Of a stretch of DNA of 12,115 nt, positions 6,607-12,115 are shown in pieces. The DNA is from JANXYY01 sp035530875. GTDB taxonomy: Bacteria > Actinomycetota > Actinomycetes > Nanopelagicales > Nanopelagicaceae. Position 1 is the first letter of the stretch. The number at the start of each line of letters is the position of its first letter. Both the position numbers and the translations under genes were made by a program. The notes beneath the pieces were generated by a model that was not told where the DNA came from, ran no database searches, and saw nothing but the letters and a program-made list of their open reading frames with translations. The DNA lies in NCBI GenBank assembly GCA_035530875.1, contig DATKUB010000071.1, forward strand, positions 1 to 12,115, read 5' to 3'.

Positions 6607-8908
6607 CCGATCGAGTCGTTTGAGTCGATCGAACGAGAGCGATCGACAATTAACCGGGCTCTTCCTAGCTGCGTACGAGAAATGGTTAGGGGAGTCTGGG
6701 CGGACAATCAGTGGGGTTGCGCTCGCCGCGGTCGGTGGTTACGGCCGTGGCGAGTTATGCCCGGGTTCTGATTTAGACATTCTTATTCTCCACAATGGGC
6801 AATTTGCGGCAGAGTCTCTTCTTGGATTTGTGAATGCGCTCTTGTATCCGATCTGGGATGGTGCTACAGCCAGTAGTGAGGTTCCACGTAGCCTGGATCA
6901 TTCGGTAAGGACGCGGAACGAAACTCGCATGGCGGCACACTCTGATCTCAAAGTGGCGATGGGTCTATTGGATATTCGACTCATCTGCGGAGACGCAACA
7001 CTCGTTGCCGCGGTACAACACGATGCGATTGATGATTGGCATAAAGATGCTCAGAAACGATTGCCCAATTTGCGCGCGATGCTAGAACATCGCCACGAGC
7101 GCGCTGGCGAGTTGGCTTTTCTACTAGAACCTGATCTCAAAGAAGCGCGCGGGGGATTACGCGACATCACAGCGTTGCGCGCGATTGCCAAGACTGGAGT
7201 CATCGATGTTGCCTTAGAACGGATCAATCGGGCCGATCAAGTTCTCAGCGACATACGCGAAGCCCTCCATGGTGAAAGCAAGCGTTTTCGAGACCGCCTG
7301 CTTTTCCAAGAGCAAGATAAAGTGGCGTCGGCGTTGGGGTACACCGATGCCGATGAGATGATGGGAGCGGTCGCTCAATCTGCCAGAGATGTTGACTATC
7401 TGATGACACTTACCTGGCACCGATTTACGCACCGCGGTAAAGATGGGCTGGGGCGCATTTTACGTCGCCCACGTACAACCATGGTGGCCCGGGATATCAG
7501 TGTTGCCCATCATGAAGTGATTATTGATATTGACGCCCCTTTTGATGATGATCCGCTGCTGGGTCTGCGCGCTGCAAAAACAGCTGCTCAATTAGGACTC
7601 CCACTTTCTTTGGATTCATGTTTGCTGCTTTCTCGATCTATTAAGGATGGTCACGGTGATATACCTAATCCCTGGCCGCGCCAGGCCCGCGAGGATTTAG
7701 TCTCATTGATTGGTGCCGGAAGTGCCATGGTTCAGGTATGGGAGGCATTGGATCAAGAGGAGATCATCACTAGATGGCTGCCGGAATGGGCTGCGGTCCG
7801 CTCCCTGCCACAGCGCAACGTTATGCATCGGCATACTGTCGATCGGCACATGGTTGAAACCGCGGTGCATGCTGCGGCTTTCACTCGAAGCGTGCACCGC
7901 CCCGATCTTCTCTTGGTAGCGGCTTTATTTCATGACATCGGTAAAGGAGCGGGTGAAGATCATTCGGGCAGAGGTGCGCGGTTGATTGAACCGTTAGCGC
8001 GTCGCATTGGATTTAGTGAGGTTGACGTTGAGACCCTGCGCCTTCTGGTGCACCAGCATTTATTGCTCTCATCTACTGCCACCCGGCGAGATTTGGGGGA
8101 TCCGGCAACTATTGCCGCAGTGCTTGCGATTGTCCCGGATTTGGAAACCTTGGAGTTACTCCATGCATTGACGGTTGCCGACGGAGAGGCAACTGGTAGC
8201 GGTGCTTGGAGTGATTGGAAAGCCACCCTGGTCGGGGATCTGGTACATCGGGTGCGTGCGGCAATGAGCGGGTCGATTGTGGCCCAGCAACCTGAACTCA
8301 ATGCAGAACAGCGGGGTTTTGCTGAAGTGGGTGCTCTGCGCGTAAACGTGGCTGCGCGCGAGAGCGATTATGAAATCGAGATCATTGCGCCCGATAAACC
8401 TGGCTTGCTCTCCATCATCGCCGGCGTGCTCAACCTGGCCCGTCTGGATGTGAGATCGGCTCGGACTAAATCACACGGGGCTTCTGCGGTGATGCAATGG
8501 ATAGTGACCCTGGATCCGCATGCCCCTATTCCTACCGCCGCCAAACTCCATCGCGATATTGATGGTGCACTCCATGGTCAGATTGATCTAGATGCCAAGA
8601 TCCGGGCTCGCATGCAAACCTATGCGCGGCTGCCATCCATCCCGGTACCGCCGCCGCGGGTAGAAGTTTTCCATCAAGCCTCCATGGATTCCACAGTTTT
8701 TGAAGTCCGCAGTCATGATCGACCGGGGTTGCTTTTTCATATCGGAGATGCCATCACCCGCTGTCGCGTGGATATTCGCTCAACTATCGTGACCACCCTG
8801 GGAGCTGAGGCCATCGACACGCTCTATGTGACCGAAATCGCGGGGGGTTCGTTGACGCCCGCGCGGGCAGAAGAAGTCGCAAGTCGCCTCACCGCCATGC
8901 TCGGCTAG
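6590..8908 (+). CDS. glnD: PII nucleotidyltransferase / nucleotidyl-removing enzyme GlnD
   Basis: Nitrogen sensor enzyme that adds a nucleotide to Tyr51 of PII when glutamine is low and removes it when high; in C. glutamicum the group added is adenylyl rather than uridylyl. From GTG 6590 it has 772 residues. Domains in order: nucleotidyltransferase with GGYGRGELCPGSDLD (49-63; metal-binding Asp61 and Asp63), a GlnD linker region with EPDLKEARGGLRD, an HD hydrolase domain with LFHDIGKG (His448-Asp449), and two C-terminal ACT domains (about 590-665 and 700-772; APDKPGLLSIIAGVL and SHDRPGLLFHIGDAI) for glutamine sensing. The frame is open further upstream, but only as an out-of-frame reading of glnK. 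GTG 6590 or TTG 6620 are the plausible starts. Neither has a clear ribosome site, so translation is probably coupled to glnK. ffh follows 11 bp after the stop. Confidence 0.95.
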   Translation: MSTLYNRSSRLSRSNESDRQLTGLFLAAYEKWLGESGRTISGVALAAVGGYGRGELCPGSDLDILILHNGQFAAESLLGFVNALLYPIWDGATASSEVPRSLDHSVRTRNETRMAAHSDLKVAMGLLDIRLICGDATLVAAVQHDAIDDWHKDAQKRLPNLRAMLEHRHERAGELAFLLEPDLKEARGGLRDITALRAIAKTGVIDVALERINRADQVLSDIREALHGESKRFRDRLLFQEQDKVASALGYTDADEMMGAVAQSARDVDYLMTLTWHRFTHRGKDGLGRILRRPRTTMVARDISVAHHEVIIDIDAPFDDDPLLGLRAAKTAAQLGLPLSLDSCLLLSRSIKDGHGDIPNPWPRQAREDLVSLIGAGSAMVQVWEALDQEEIITRWLPEWAAVRSLPQRNVMHRHTVDRHMVETAVHAAAFTRSVHRPDLLLVAALFHDIGKGAGEDHSGRGARLIEPLARRIGFSEVDVETLRLLVHQHLLLSSTATRRDLGDPATIAAVLAIVPDLETLELLHALTVADGEATGSGAWSDWKATLVGDLVHRVRAAMSGSIVAQQPELNAEQRGFAEVGALRVNVAARESDYEIEIIAPDKPGLLSIIAGVLNLARLDVRSARTKSHGASAVMQWIVTLDPHAPIPTAAKLHRDIDGALHGQIDLDAKIRARMQTYARLPSIPVPPPRVEVFHQASMDSTVFEVRSHDRPGLLFHIGDAITRCRVDIRSTIVTTLGAEAIDTLYVTEIAGGSLTPARAEEVASRLTAMLG
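6608..6647 (+). repeat. Three CGATCG palindromes forming alternative hairpins at the glnK-glnD junction
   Basis: CGATCG occurs at 6608-6613, 6626-6631 and 6640-6645. Two exclusive stems can form: CGATCGA (6608-6614) with TCGATCG (6625-6631), or GTCGATCG (6624-6631) with CGATCGAC (6640-6647) around an 8-base loop. They start just after the glnK stop and lie in the first codons of glnD, so they could influence coupled translation. A role is inferred. Confidence 0.5.
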
Positions 8909-8919
8909 GCTCTGCCACT

Positions 8920-10365
8920 ATGTTCGATTCATTGACCCAACGCCTGGGCGGAGTGCTCGGTGGTTTGCGCTCGCGCGGCAGGATATCGAGCTCTGATATT
9001 GAGAACACCTGTCAGGAAATCCATCAAGCGCTACTTGAAGCCGATGTGGCCTTGGCAGTTGTCAATGATTTTGTCGAGATTATCCGCGAACGCTCACTAG
9101 CGGCGCTACCGACATTTCAGTCGGGCACCAACCAGGCGCAAGGCGTCTTTGAAATTATCAACACCGCTTTAATTGAAATTCTTGGGTCCCAGGCTCGCAG
9201 GGTCCGATTTGCAAAACAGCCTCCCACCGTCATTATGTTGGCTGGTTTACAGGGTGCAGGCAAGACGACCCTGGCCGGTAAGTTGGCCAAGTTCTTCGCC
9301 GATCAAGGAAATACTCCTATTCTCGTTGCCTCAGATTTGCAGCGCCCCAACGCGGTCACGCAGTTGCAGGTGGTGGGAGAGAGTGTTGGCGTTCCAGTTT
9401 TTGCTCCCGAGCCAGGCAATGGAGTTGGTAATGCCGTCAAGGTAGCCCGCGACGGTGTGGCATATGCCAAATCCAAACAGCATAACTTGGTGATTGTCGA
9501 TACGGCGGGCCGGCTAGGTGTTGATGAGACTTTGATGAAGGAAGCGATGGCGATACGCGATGCCATCAACCCCGATGAAATACTTTTTGTCGTCGATGCC
9601 ATGATCGGTCAAGATGCAGTACGAACCGCGAACGCATTCCTAGACGGCGTTGGTTTTGATGGAGTGGTACTCACAAAGATGGACGGTGACGCCCGTGGTG
9701 GTGCCGCTTTATCCATTGCCTACCTCACCCACCGCCCGATCATGTTTGTTTCAAATGGAGAGAAACAGAGTGATTTCGACATCTTCTATCCCGATCGGAT
9801 GGCCTCGCGTATTCTTGGAATGGGAGATGTCGCCACCCTTGCCGAGCAAGCAAAAAAAGCCTTCGATCCTTCGTCAGCGGCCAAGATGGAAACCAAGTTT
9901 GCCAGTGGCGAGGATTTCACCTTGGAAGACTTCCTAGAGCAACTCCAAGCTATGTCCAAGATGGGATCGATGTCCAAGATGCTGGCTATGTTGCCAGGGG
10001 CGGCCCAGATGAAAAAACAGATCGATAATTTCGATGACGCAGAAATTATTCGTACCCAAGCGATCGTGCAATCAATGACGGTGCAAGAGCGACAAAATCC
10101 CAAAGTTCTCAACGGCTCGCGTCGGGCTCGAATCGCCAATGGCGCAGGCCGGGCCATATCGGAAGTGAATTCGCTAGTGGAGCGATTCACGCAGGCTCAG
10201 AAGATGATGCGCCAGATGCGAAATGGCACGATGCCTCAAGGATTGCCCCCGGCTATGGCTGGTATGGGTGCGGGAATGCCCCGGGCCCAAGGCAATAAAA
10301 TGATCCAGCGGAAGAAATCCAAGTCAGGCAACCCCGCCAAACGGGCACTGGAGGAGCAAGGCTAG
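8920..10365 (+). CDS. ffh: Signal recognition particle protein Ffh (SRP54)
   Basis: GTPase subunit of SRP: binds 4.5S/scRNA and the signal peptides of nascent membrane proteins, then delivers them to FtsY. The 481 residues divide into an N domain (about 1-90), a G domain with GLQGAGKTT (109-117), DLQRPNAVTQLQ, VDTAGRL (from 193) and TKMDGDARGG (from 252), and a methionine-rich M domain (about 325-430). The tail is Met/Gly/Lys-rich and ends NPAKRALEEQG, as in other actinobacterial Ffh proteins. The RNA-binding motif reads SRRARIANGAG (404-410 is RIANGAG), where the family usually has GSG. ATG 8920 has only a weak AGG overlapping the glnD stop, 10 bases upstream, so expression may partly depend on read-through from glnD. 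No SRP RNA gene is visible in the window. Confidence 0.98.
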   Translation: MFDSLTQRLGGVLGGLRSRGRISSSDIENTCQEIHQALLEADVALAVVNDFVEIIRERSLAALPTFQSGTNQAQGVFEIINTALIEILGSQARRVRFAKQPPTVIMLAGLQGAGKTTLAGKLAKFFADQGNTPILVASDLQRPNAVTQLQVVGESVGVPVFAPEPGNGVGNAVKVARDGVAYAKSKQHNLVIVDTAGRLGVDETLMKEAMAIRDAINPDEILFVVDAMIGQDAVRTANAFLDGVGFDGVVLTKMDGDARGGAALSIAYLTHRPIMFVSNGEKQSDFDIFYPDRMASRILGMGDVATLAEQAKKAFDPSSAAKMETKFASGEDFTLEDFLEQLQAMSKMGSMSKMLAMLPGAAQMKKQIDNFDDAEIIRTQAIVQSMTVQERQNPKVLNGSRRARIANGAGRAISEVNSLVERFTQAQKMMRQMRNGTMPQGLPPAMAGMGAGMPRAQGNKMIQRKKSKSGNPAKRALEEQG

Positions 10366-10374
10366 AGATTTAGT

Positions 10375-10435
10375 GAGGGCCAATTTCTCCTTTAGGGCCG
10401 GAGATGGCAAGATGAGCAACCTGTTCGGGGCCCTC
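10375..10435 (+). promoter_or_regulatory. Inverted repeats with competing pairings just downstream of ffh
   Basis: GAGGGCC at 10375-10381 is exactly complementary to GGCCCTC at 10429-10435. A second AGGGCC at 10394-10399 can pair with the same target (10429-10434). That second copy sits in the loop of a small hairpin TCTCC (10386-10390) / GGAGA (10400-10404), so pairing it downstream would make a pseudoknot. No T-run follows, so it is not a standard intrinsic terminator. It could be an ffh 3' structure, a leader of rpsP, or chance in a GC-rich stretch. Confidence 0.4.
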
Positions 10436-10460
10436 TACCCCCAAACATCCGTATTCACAA

Positions 10461-10506
10461 GTTGTACTGGTTGAACGCGCACCCCGCTGCGATCAGCCAG
10501 AACGAC
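10461..10506 (+). promoter_or_regulatory. Long hairpin in the rpsP 5' leader
   Basis: A 46-base near-perfect stem: GTTGT/ACGAC (10461-10465 with 10502-10506), an A-A mismatch, CTGGTTGA/TCAGCCAG (10467-10474 with 10493-10500), a second A-A mismatch, CGCG/TGCG (10476-10479 with 10488-10491), and an 8-base loop. This makes 17 pairs, three of them G-U. It ends 12 bases before the AGGAG of rpsP and is not followed by a T-run. A cis-acting RNA element of the S16 operon, or an RNase III processing site, is the natural inference. I do not recognise it as a known family. Confidence 0.55.
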
Positions 10507-10518
10507 CACCACACTTAC

Positions 10519-10523
10519 AGGAG
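10519..10523 (+). promoter_or_regulatory. Ribosome binding site of rpsP
   Basis: AGGAG lies 9 bases before TTG 10533. This strong site decides in favour of the TTG start, since the next in-frame ATG (10554) would remove the conserved N-terminal ATKIRLM strand of S16. Confidence 0.75.
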
Positions 10524-10532
10524 CATAAGCAC

Positions 10533-11048
10533 TTGGCTACAAAAATTAGATTGATGCGCATGGGCAAGATCCGCACGCCGTACTTCCGTATCGTCGTCAC
10601 TGATTCGCGCAAGGCACGTAATGGGCTCTCGATAGAGGAGATTGGCCGTTACTCGCCAGGGCAGGAGCCTTCCTACATTGAAGTGAATTCTGAGCGGGCT
10701 CTTTATTGGCTCGGAGTCGGTGCACTTCCCACTCCTGCGGTAGAAGTACTTTTGAAGATCACTGGAGATTGGCAGAAGCATAAGGGCTTGCCAGGCACCG
10801 AAGGCACTTTGCGCGTTGCAGCTCCCCGCGTTCACAAGAGCGTGGCTTACGAGGCAGCGGTCAAGCAGGTAATGAACGAGCCAAAAGAGGGCGCAACAAC
10901 CCTGAAGAAGAAGTCCCAAGAAAAGCTGGCGGCCAAATCTGCTCCAGTTGTGGAAGAAGTAGCTGAAGCTCCAGTTGTGGAAGAAGTAGCTGAAGCTCCG
11001 GCCGAAGTTGCAGTTGAAACCACCGTTGAAGAAGCGGCTGCTGAATAA
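10533..11048 (+). CDS. rpsP: 30S ribosomal protein S16 with acidic C-terminal tail
   Basis: Component of the small ribosomal subunit that binds 16S rRNA early in assembly. The first 90 or so residues are canonical S16: ATKIRLMRMGKIRTPYFRIVV, DSRKARNG, IEEIGRYSP, and the RALYWLGVGALPT helix. The total of 171 residues exceeds the roughly 80-90 of many bacteria. The extra C-terminal part is basic and then acidic, rich in Ala, Val and Glu, a feature also found in other actinobacterial S16 proteins. Within it the nine-residue unit APVVEEVAE occurs twice, encoded by an exact DNA duplication. Start is TTG with AGGAG nine bases upstream. It is the first gene of the rpsP-khpA-rimM-trmD operon, and a 167-bp structured leader separates it from ffh. 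The khpA start is 2 bp after its stop. Confidence 0.97.
   Translation: MATKIRLMRMGKIRTPYFRIVVTDSRKARNGLSIEEIGRYSPGQEPSYIEVNSERALYWLGVGALPTPAVEVLLKITGDWQKHKGLPGTEGTLRVAAPRVHKSVAYEAAVKQVMNEPKEGATTLKKKSQEKLAAKSAPVVEEVAEAPVVEEVAEAPAEVAVETTVEEAAAE
10941..10999 (+). repeat. Exact 27-bp tandem duplication inside rpsP
   Basis: Bases 10941-10967 and 10968-10994 are identical, and the first five bases of the unit recur at 10995-10999. Each unit encodes APVVEEVAE in the S16 tail. Identity at every third codon position points to a recent in-frame slippage event. Confidence 0.95.
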
Positions 11049-11050
11049 CA

Positions 11051-11290
11051 ATGATTGAAGACGCCCTAGAACATTTAGTTAAGGGGATCGTTGATCATCC
11101 CGAAGATGTCGATATCAAAGAGAAAACGCACCGACGTGGCACCACCCTTGAGGTGCGAGTAAATCCCGAAGATATCGGAAAAGTCATTGGCCGCAACGGT
11201 CGCACGGCGAAAGCTCTGCGTACCGTTGTCAGTGCGCTCGCAGGTCGTTCCGTCCGAGTTGATTTGGTAGAGACGGACGAAGGGCGATAA
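11051..11290 (+). CDS. khpA: KH-domain RNA-binding protein, KhpA type
   Basis: Small single-KH-domain protein, 79 residues, of the KhpA (formerly YlqC) family, which binds RNA and in Firmicutes works with KhpB/EloR in cell-wall and sRNA biology. The KH core is visible: TLEVRVNPEDIGKVIGRNGRTAKALRTVV, with the nucleic-acid-gripping GxxG loop GRNG at 47-50, ending ALAGRSVRVDLVE. Its place between rpsP and rimM is the usual one in Gram-positive bacteria. ATG 11051 is 2 bp after the rpsP stop and has no convincing ribosome site, so translation is probably coupled to rpsP. Its last codons and stop form the left arm of a hairpin that precedes rimM. Family identity is secure; the cellular role in actinobacteria is much less settled. 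Confidence 0.93.
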   Translation: MIEDALEHLVKGIVDHPEDVDIKEKTHRRGTTLEVRVNPEDIGKVIGRNGRTAKALRTVVSALAGRSVRVDLVETDEGR

Positions 11291-11310
11291 GTCGTAAGAC
11301 GATTGTCGCC
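11283..11310 (+). other. Hairpin spanning the khpA stop codon, upstream of rimM
   Basis: GGCGATAA (11283-11290, including the TAA stop) pairs with TTGTCGCC (11303-11310) with one G-U. After a bulged G, TCGT (11292-11295) pairs with ACGA (11299-11302) around an AAG triloop, giving 12 pairs in all. No T-run follows, and an AGGG ribosome site for rimM lies 10 bases downstream. It may separate khpA and rimM translation, stabilise a processed end, or act as a partial terminator. Confidence 0.5.
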
Positions 11311-11328
11311 AGAGGAATAGAGGGACGA

Positions 11329-11841
11329 ATGCGCTTGCTCGTGGGACGAATTGGTCGCGCCCACGGGATTCTGGGTGAGGCCACCATCGAAGTCCGCACC
11401 GACGAGCCCTCGATTCGTTTTGCGATTGGCGCGGCGGTTCAAACTGACACGCATGGCGAATTGACGATCTCCAGGCATCGCAATCACAATGGGGTTTTAT
11501 TGCTGGGCTTTGAAGGCGTCAACGATCGTAACGATATTGAAAAACTAAGAGATACCCTGATGTATTCAGAAGTTGATATCGATGCGCCAGGGGCTGATGA
11601 AGACGACTACCATGTTCTGCAATTAATTGGTTGTACTGCTTATCTTGAATCCGGCGACAAATTCGGTGACGTATCGGACATCATCAACCTTCCAGGTCAG
11701 GATTTATTGGCTATAGACACTCCCACAGGAGAGGTGCTCATTCCTTTTGTCCATCAATTGGTGCCCGTGGTTGATATCAAGAACAAGCGTATGACTGTAT
11801 TTCCACCACAGATATCCAATACAGGTGGGGCAGAGTCATGA
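11329..11841 (+). CDS. rimM: Ribosome maturation factor RimM
   Basis: Assembly factor for the 30S head that binds S19 and helps mature the 16S 3' domain. The 170 residues show the N-terminal RimM barrel, starting LLVGRIGRAHGILGEATIEV with the signature GRxxRAHGxxG region (residues 6-16), and a linker after EDDYHVLQLIG. The C-terminal PRC-barrel domain ends LAIDTPTGEVLIPFVHQLVPVVDIKNKRMTV. Length is typical. ATG 11329 is preceded by AGGG at 11321-11324, 4 bases away. Its TGA overlaps the trmD ATG in ATGA (11838-11841), the usual sign of translational coupling of the two RNA-maturation genes. The 38-bp gap before it holds the khpA-end hairpin. Confidence 0.95.
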   Translation: MRLLVGRIGRAHGILGEATIEVRTDEPSIRFAIGAAVQTDTHGELTISRHRNHNGVLLLGFEGVNDRNDIEKLRDTLMYSEVDIDAPGADEDDYHVLQLIGCTAYLESGDKFGDVSDIINLPGQDLLAIDTPTGEVLIPFVHQLVPVVDIKNKRMTVFPPQISNTGGAES

Positions 11842-12115
11842 AAATAGATGCGGTCACGATCTTTCCGCAGTACTTTGATTCCCTGAAGTTGTCCTTGATC
11901 GGTAAAGCTCAAGAACGTGGCATCCTCGATATAGCCATCCGCGATCTCCGCGATTTCACCACAGATAACCACCACACTGTCGATGACACCCCGTATGGCG
12001 GCGGCGCCGGAATGGTGATGAAGCCGGAAATTTGGGGTGCGGCTTTAGATCCCTTGATGACTCCGCATACAGATCTCATTATCTTGACCCCAGCCGGGCA
12101 ACGTTTTAATCAATT
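11838..12115 (+). CDS. trmD: tRNA (guanine37-N1)-methyltransferase TrmD, N-terminal part (3' end outside window)
   Basis: Essential SPOUT-class enzyme that makes m1G37 in tRNAs reading CNN codons and in tRNA-Pro, preventing +1 frameshifting; it uses S-adenosylmethionine. The first 92 codons are present and open to the window end. The family signatures are clear: MKIDAVTIFPQYFD at the N-terminus, DDTPYGGGAGMVMKPE (49-64), and LTPAGQRFNQ (83-92), which leads into the trefoil-knot cofactor site. ATG 11838 overlaps the rimM stop by 4 bases. The rest of the knot, the linker and the C-terminal tRNA-binding domain lie beyond the edge; this is not a truncation in the genome as far as can be seen. Confidence 0.96.
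   Translation, partial: MKIDAVTIFPQYFDSLKLSLIGKAQERGILDIAIRDLRDFTTDNHHTVDDTPYGGGAGMVMKPEIWGAALDPLMTPHTDLIILTPAGQRFNQ

Noticed and set aside
10366..10460. Promoter for rpsP
   Set aside because: I searched for TTGnnn / TAnnnT pairs at 16-18 bp spacing and found none convincing, though one may exist in a less standard form.
10375..10506. Intrinsic terminator after ffh
   Set aside because: Hairpins are present but none is followed by a T-run, so a standard Rho-independent terminator cannot be claimed.
1..12115. Mobile elements, CRISPR arrays, tRNA or rRNA genes, defence or toxin systems
   Set aside because: The window is almost fully covered by conserved housekeeping genes on one strand; the gaps are short and contain no spaced repeat array, transposase or cloverleaf that I can see.

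Overview
The window is a stretch of ordinary bacterial chromosome with every recognisable gene on the + strand. The gene order (rnc, smc, ftsY, amt, glnB/K, glnD, ffh, rpsP, a KH-domain gene, rimM, trmD) is the order known from Actinomycetota such as Corynebacterium and Mycobacterium. By eye the base composition is only moderately GC-rich, lower than soil actinomycetes, which would fit a small-genome (for example aquatic) actinobacterial lineage. That placement is inference; the phylum call rests on gene order and on the protein sequences.

Layout. The window opens inside rnc (3' part only), followed closely by smc and ftsY: RNA processing, chromosome condensation and the signal-recognition receptor. 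A 130-bp gap then holds probable nitrogen-control sequences and leads into a compact nitrogen-sensing operon: amt (ammonium channel), glnB/glnK (PII protein) and glnD (PII-modifying enzyme). ffh (SRP54, the partner of FtsY) follows glnD by 11 bp. A 167-bp non-coding stretch rich in inverted repeats separates ffh from a translation and ribosome-maturation operon: rpsP (S16), a KH-domain RNA-binding protein of the KhpA type, rimM and trmD. trmD overlaps rimM by 4 bp and runs off the right edge.

How the genes work together. FtsY and Ffh form the targeting GTPase pair for membrane protein insertion. The Amt-PII-GlnD trio adjusts ammonium uptake to nitrogen status: GlnD modifies the T-loop tyrosine of PII, and unmodified PII blocks the Amt pore. 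The last operon supplies a 30S protein, a small RNA-binding protein, the 16S maturation factor RimM and the tRNA m1G37 methyltransferase TrmD.

No mobile element, CRISPR array, tRNA, rRNA or defence system is visible. The most interesting unexplained signals are RNA structures: a long hairpin with two symmetric A-A mismatches just upstream of rpsP, mutually exclusive pairings just after ffh, a hairpin over the khpA stop codon, and overlapping palindromes at the glnB-glnD junction. I see no evidence of a wholly new multi-gene system.
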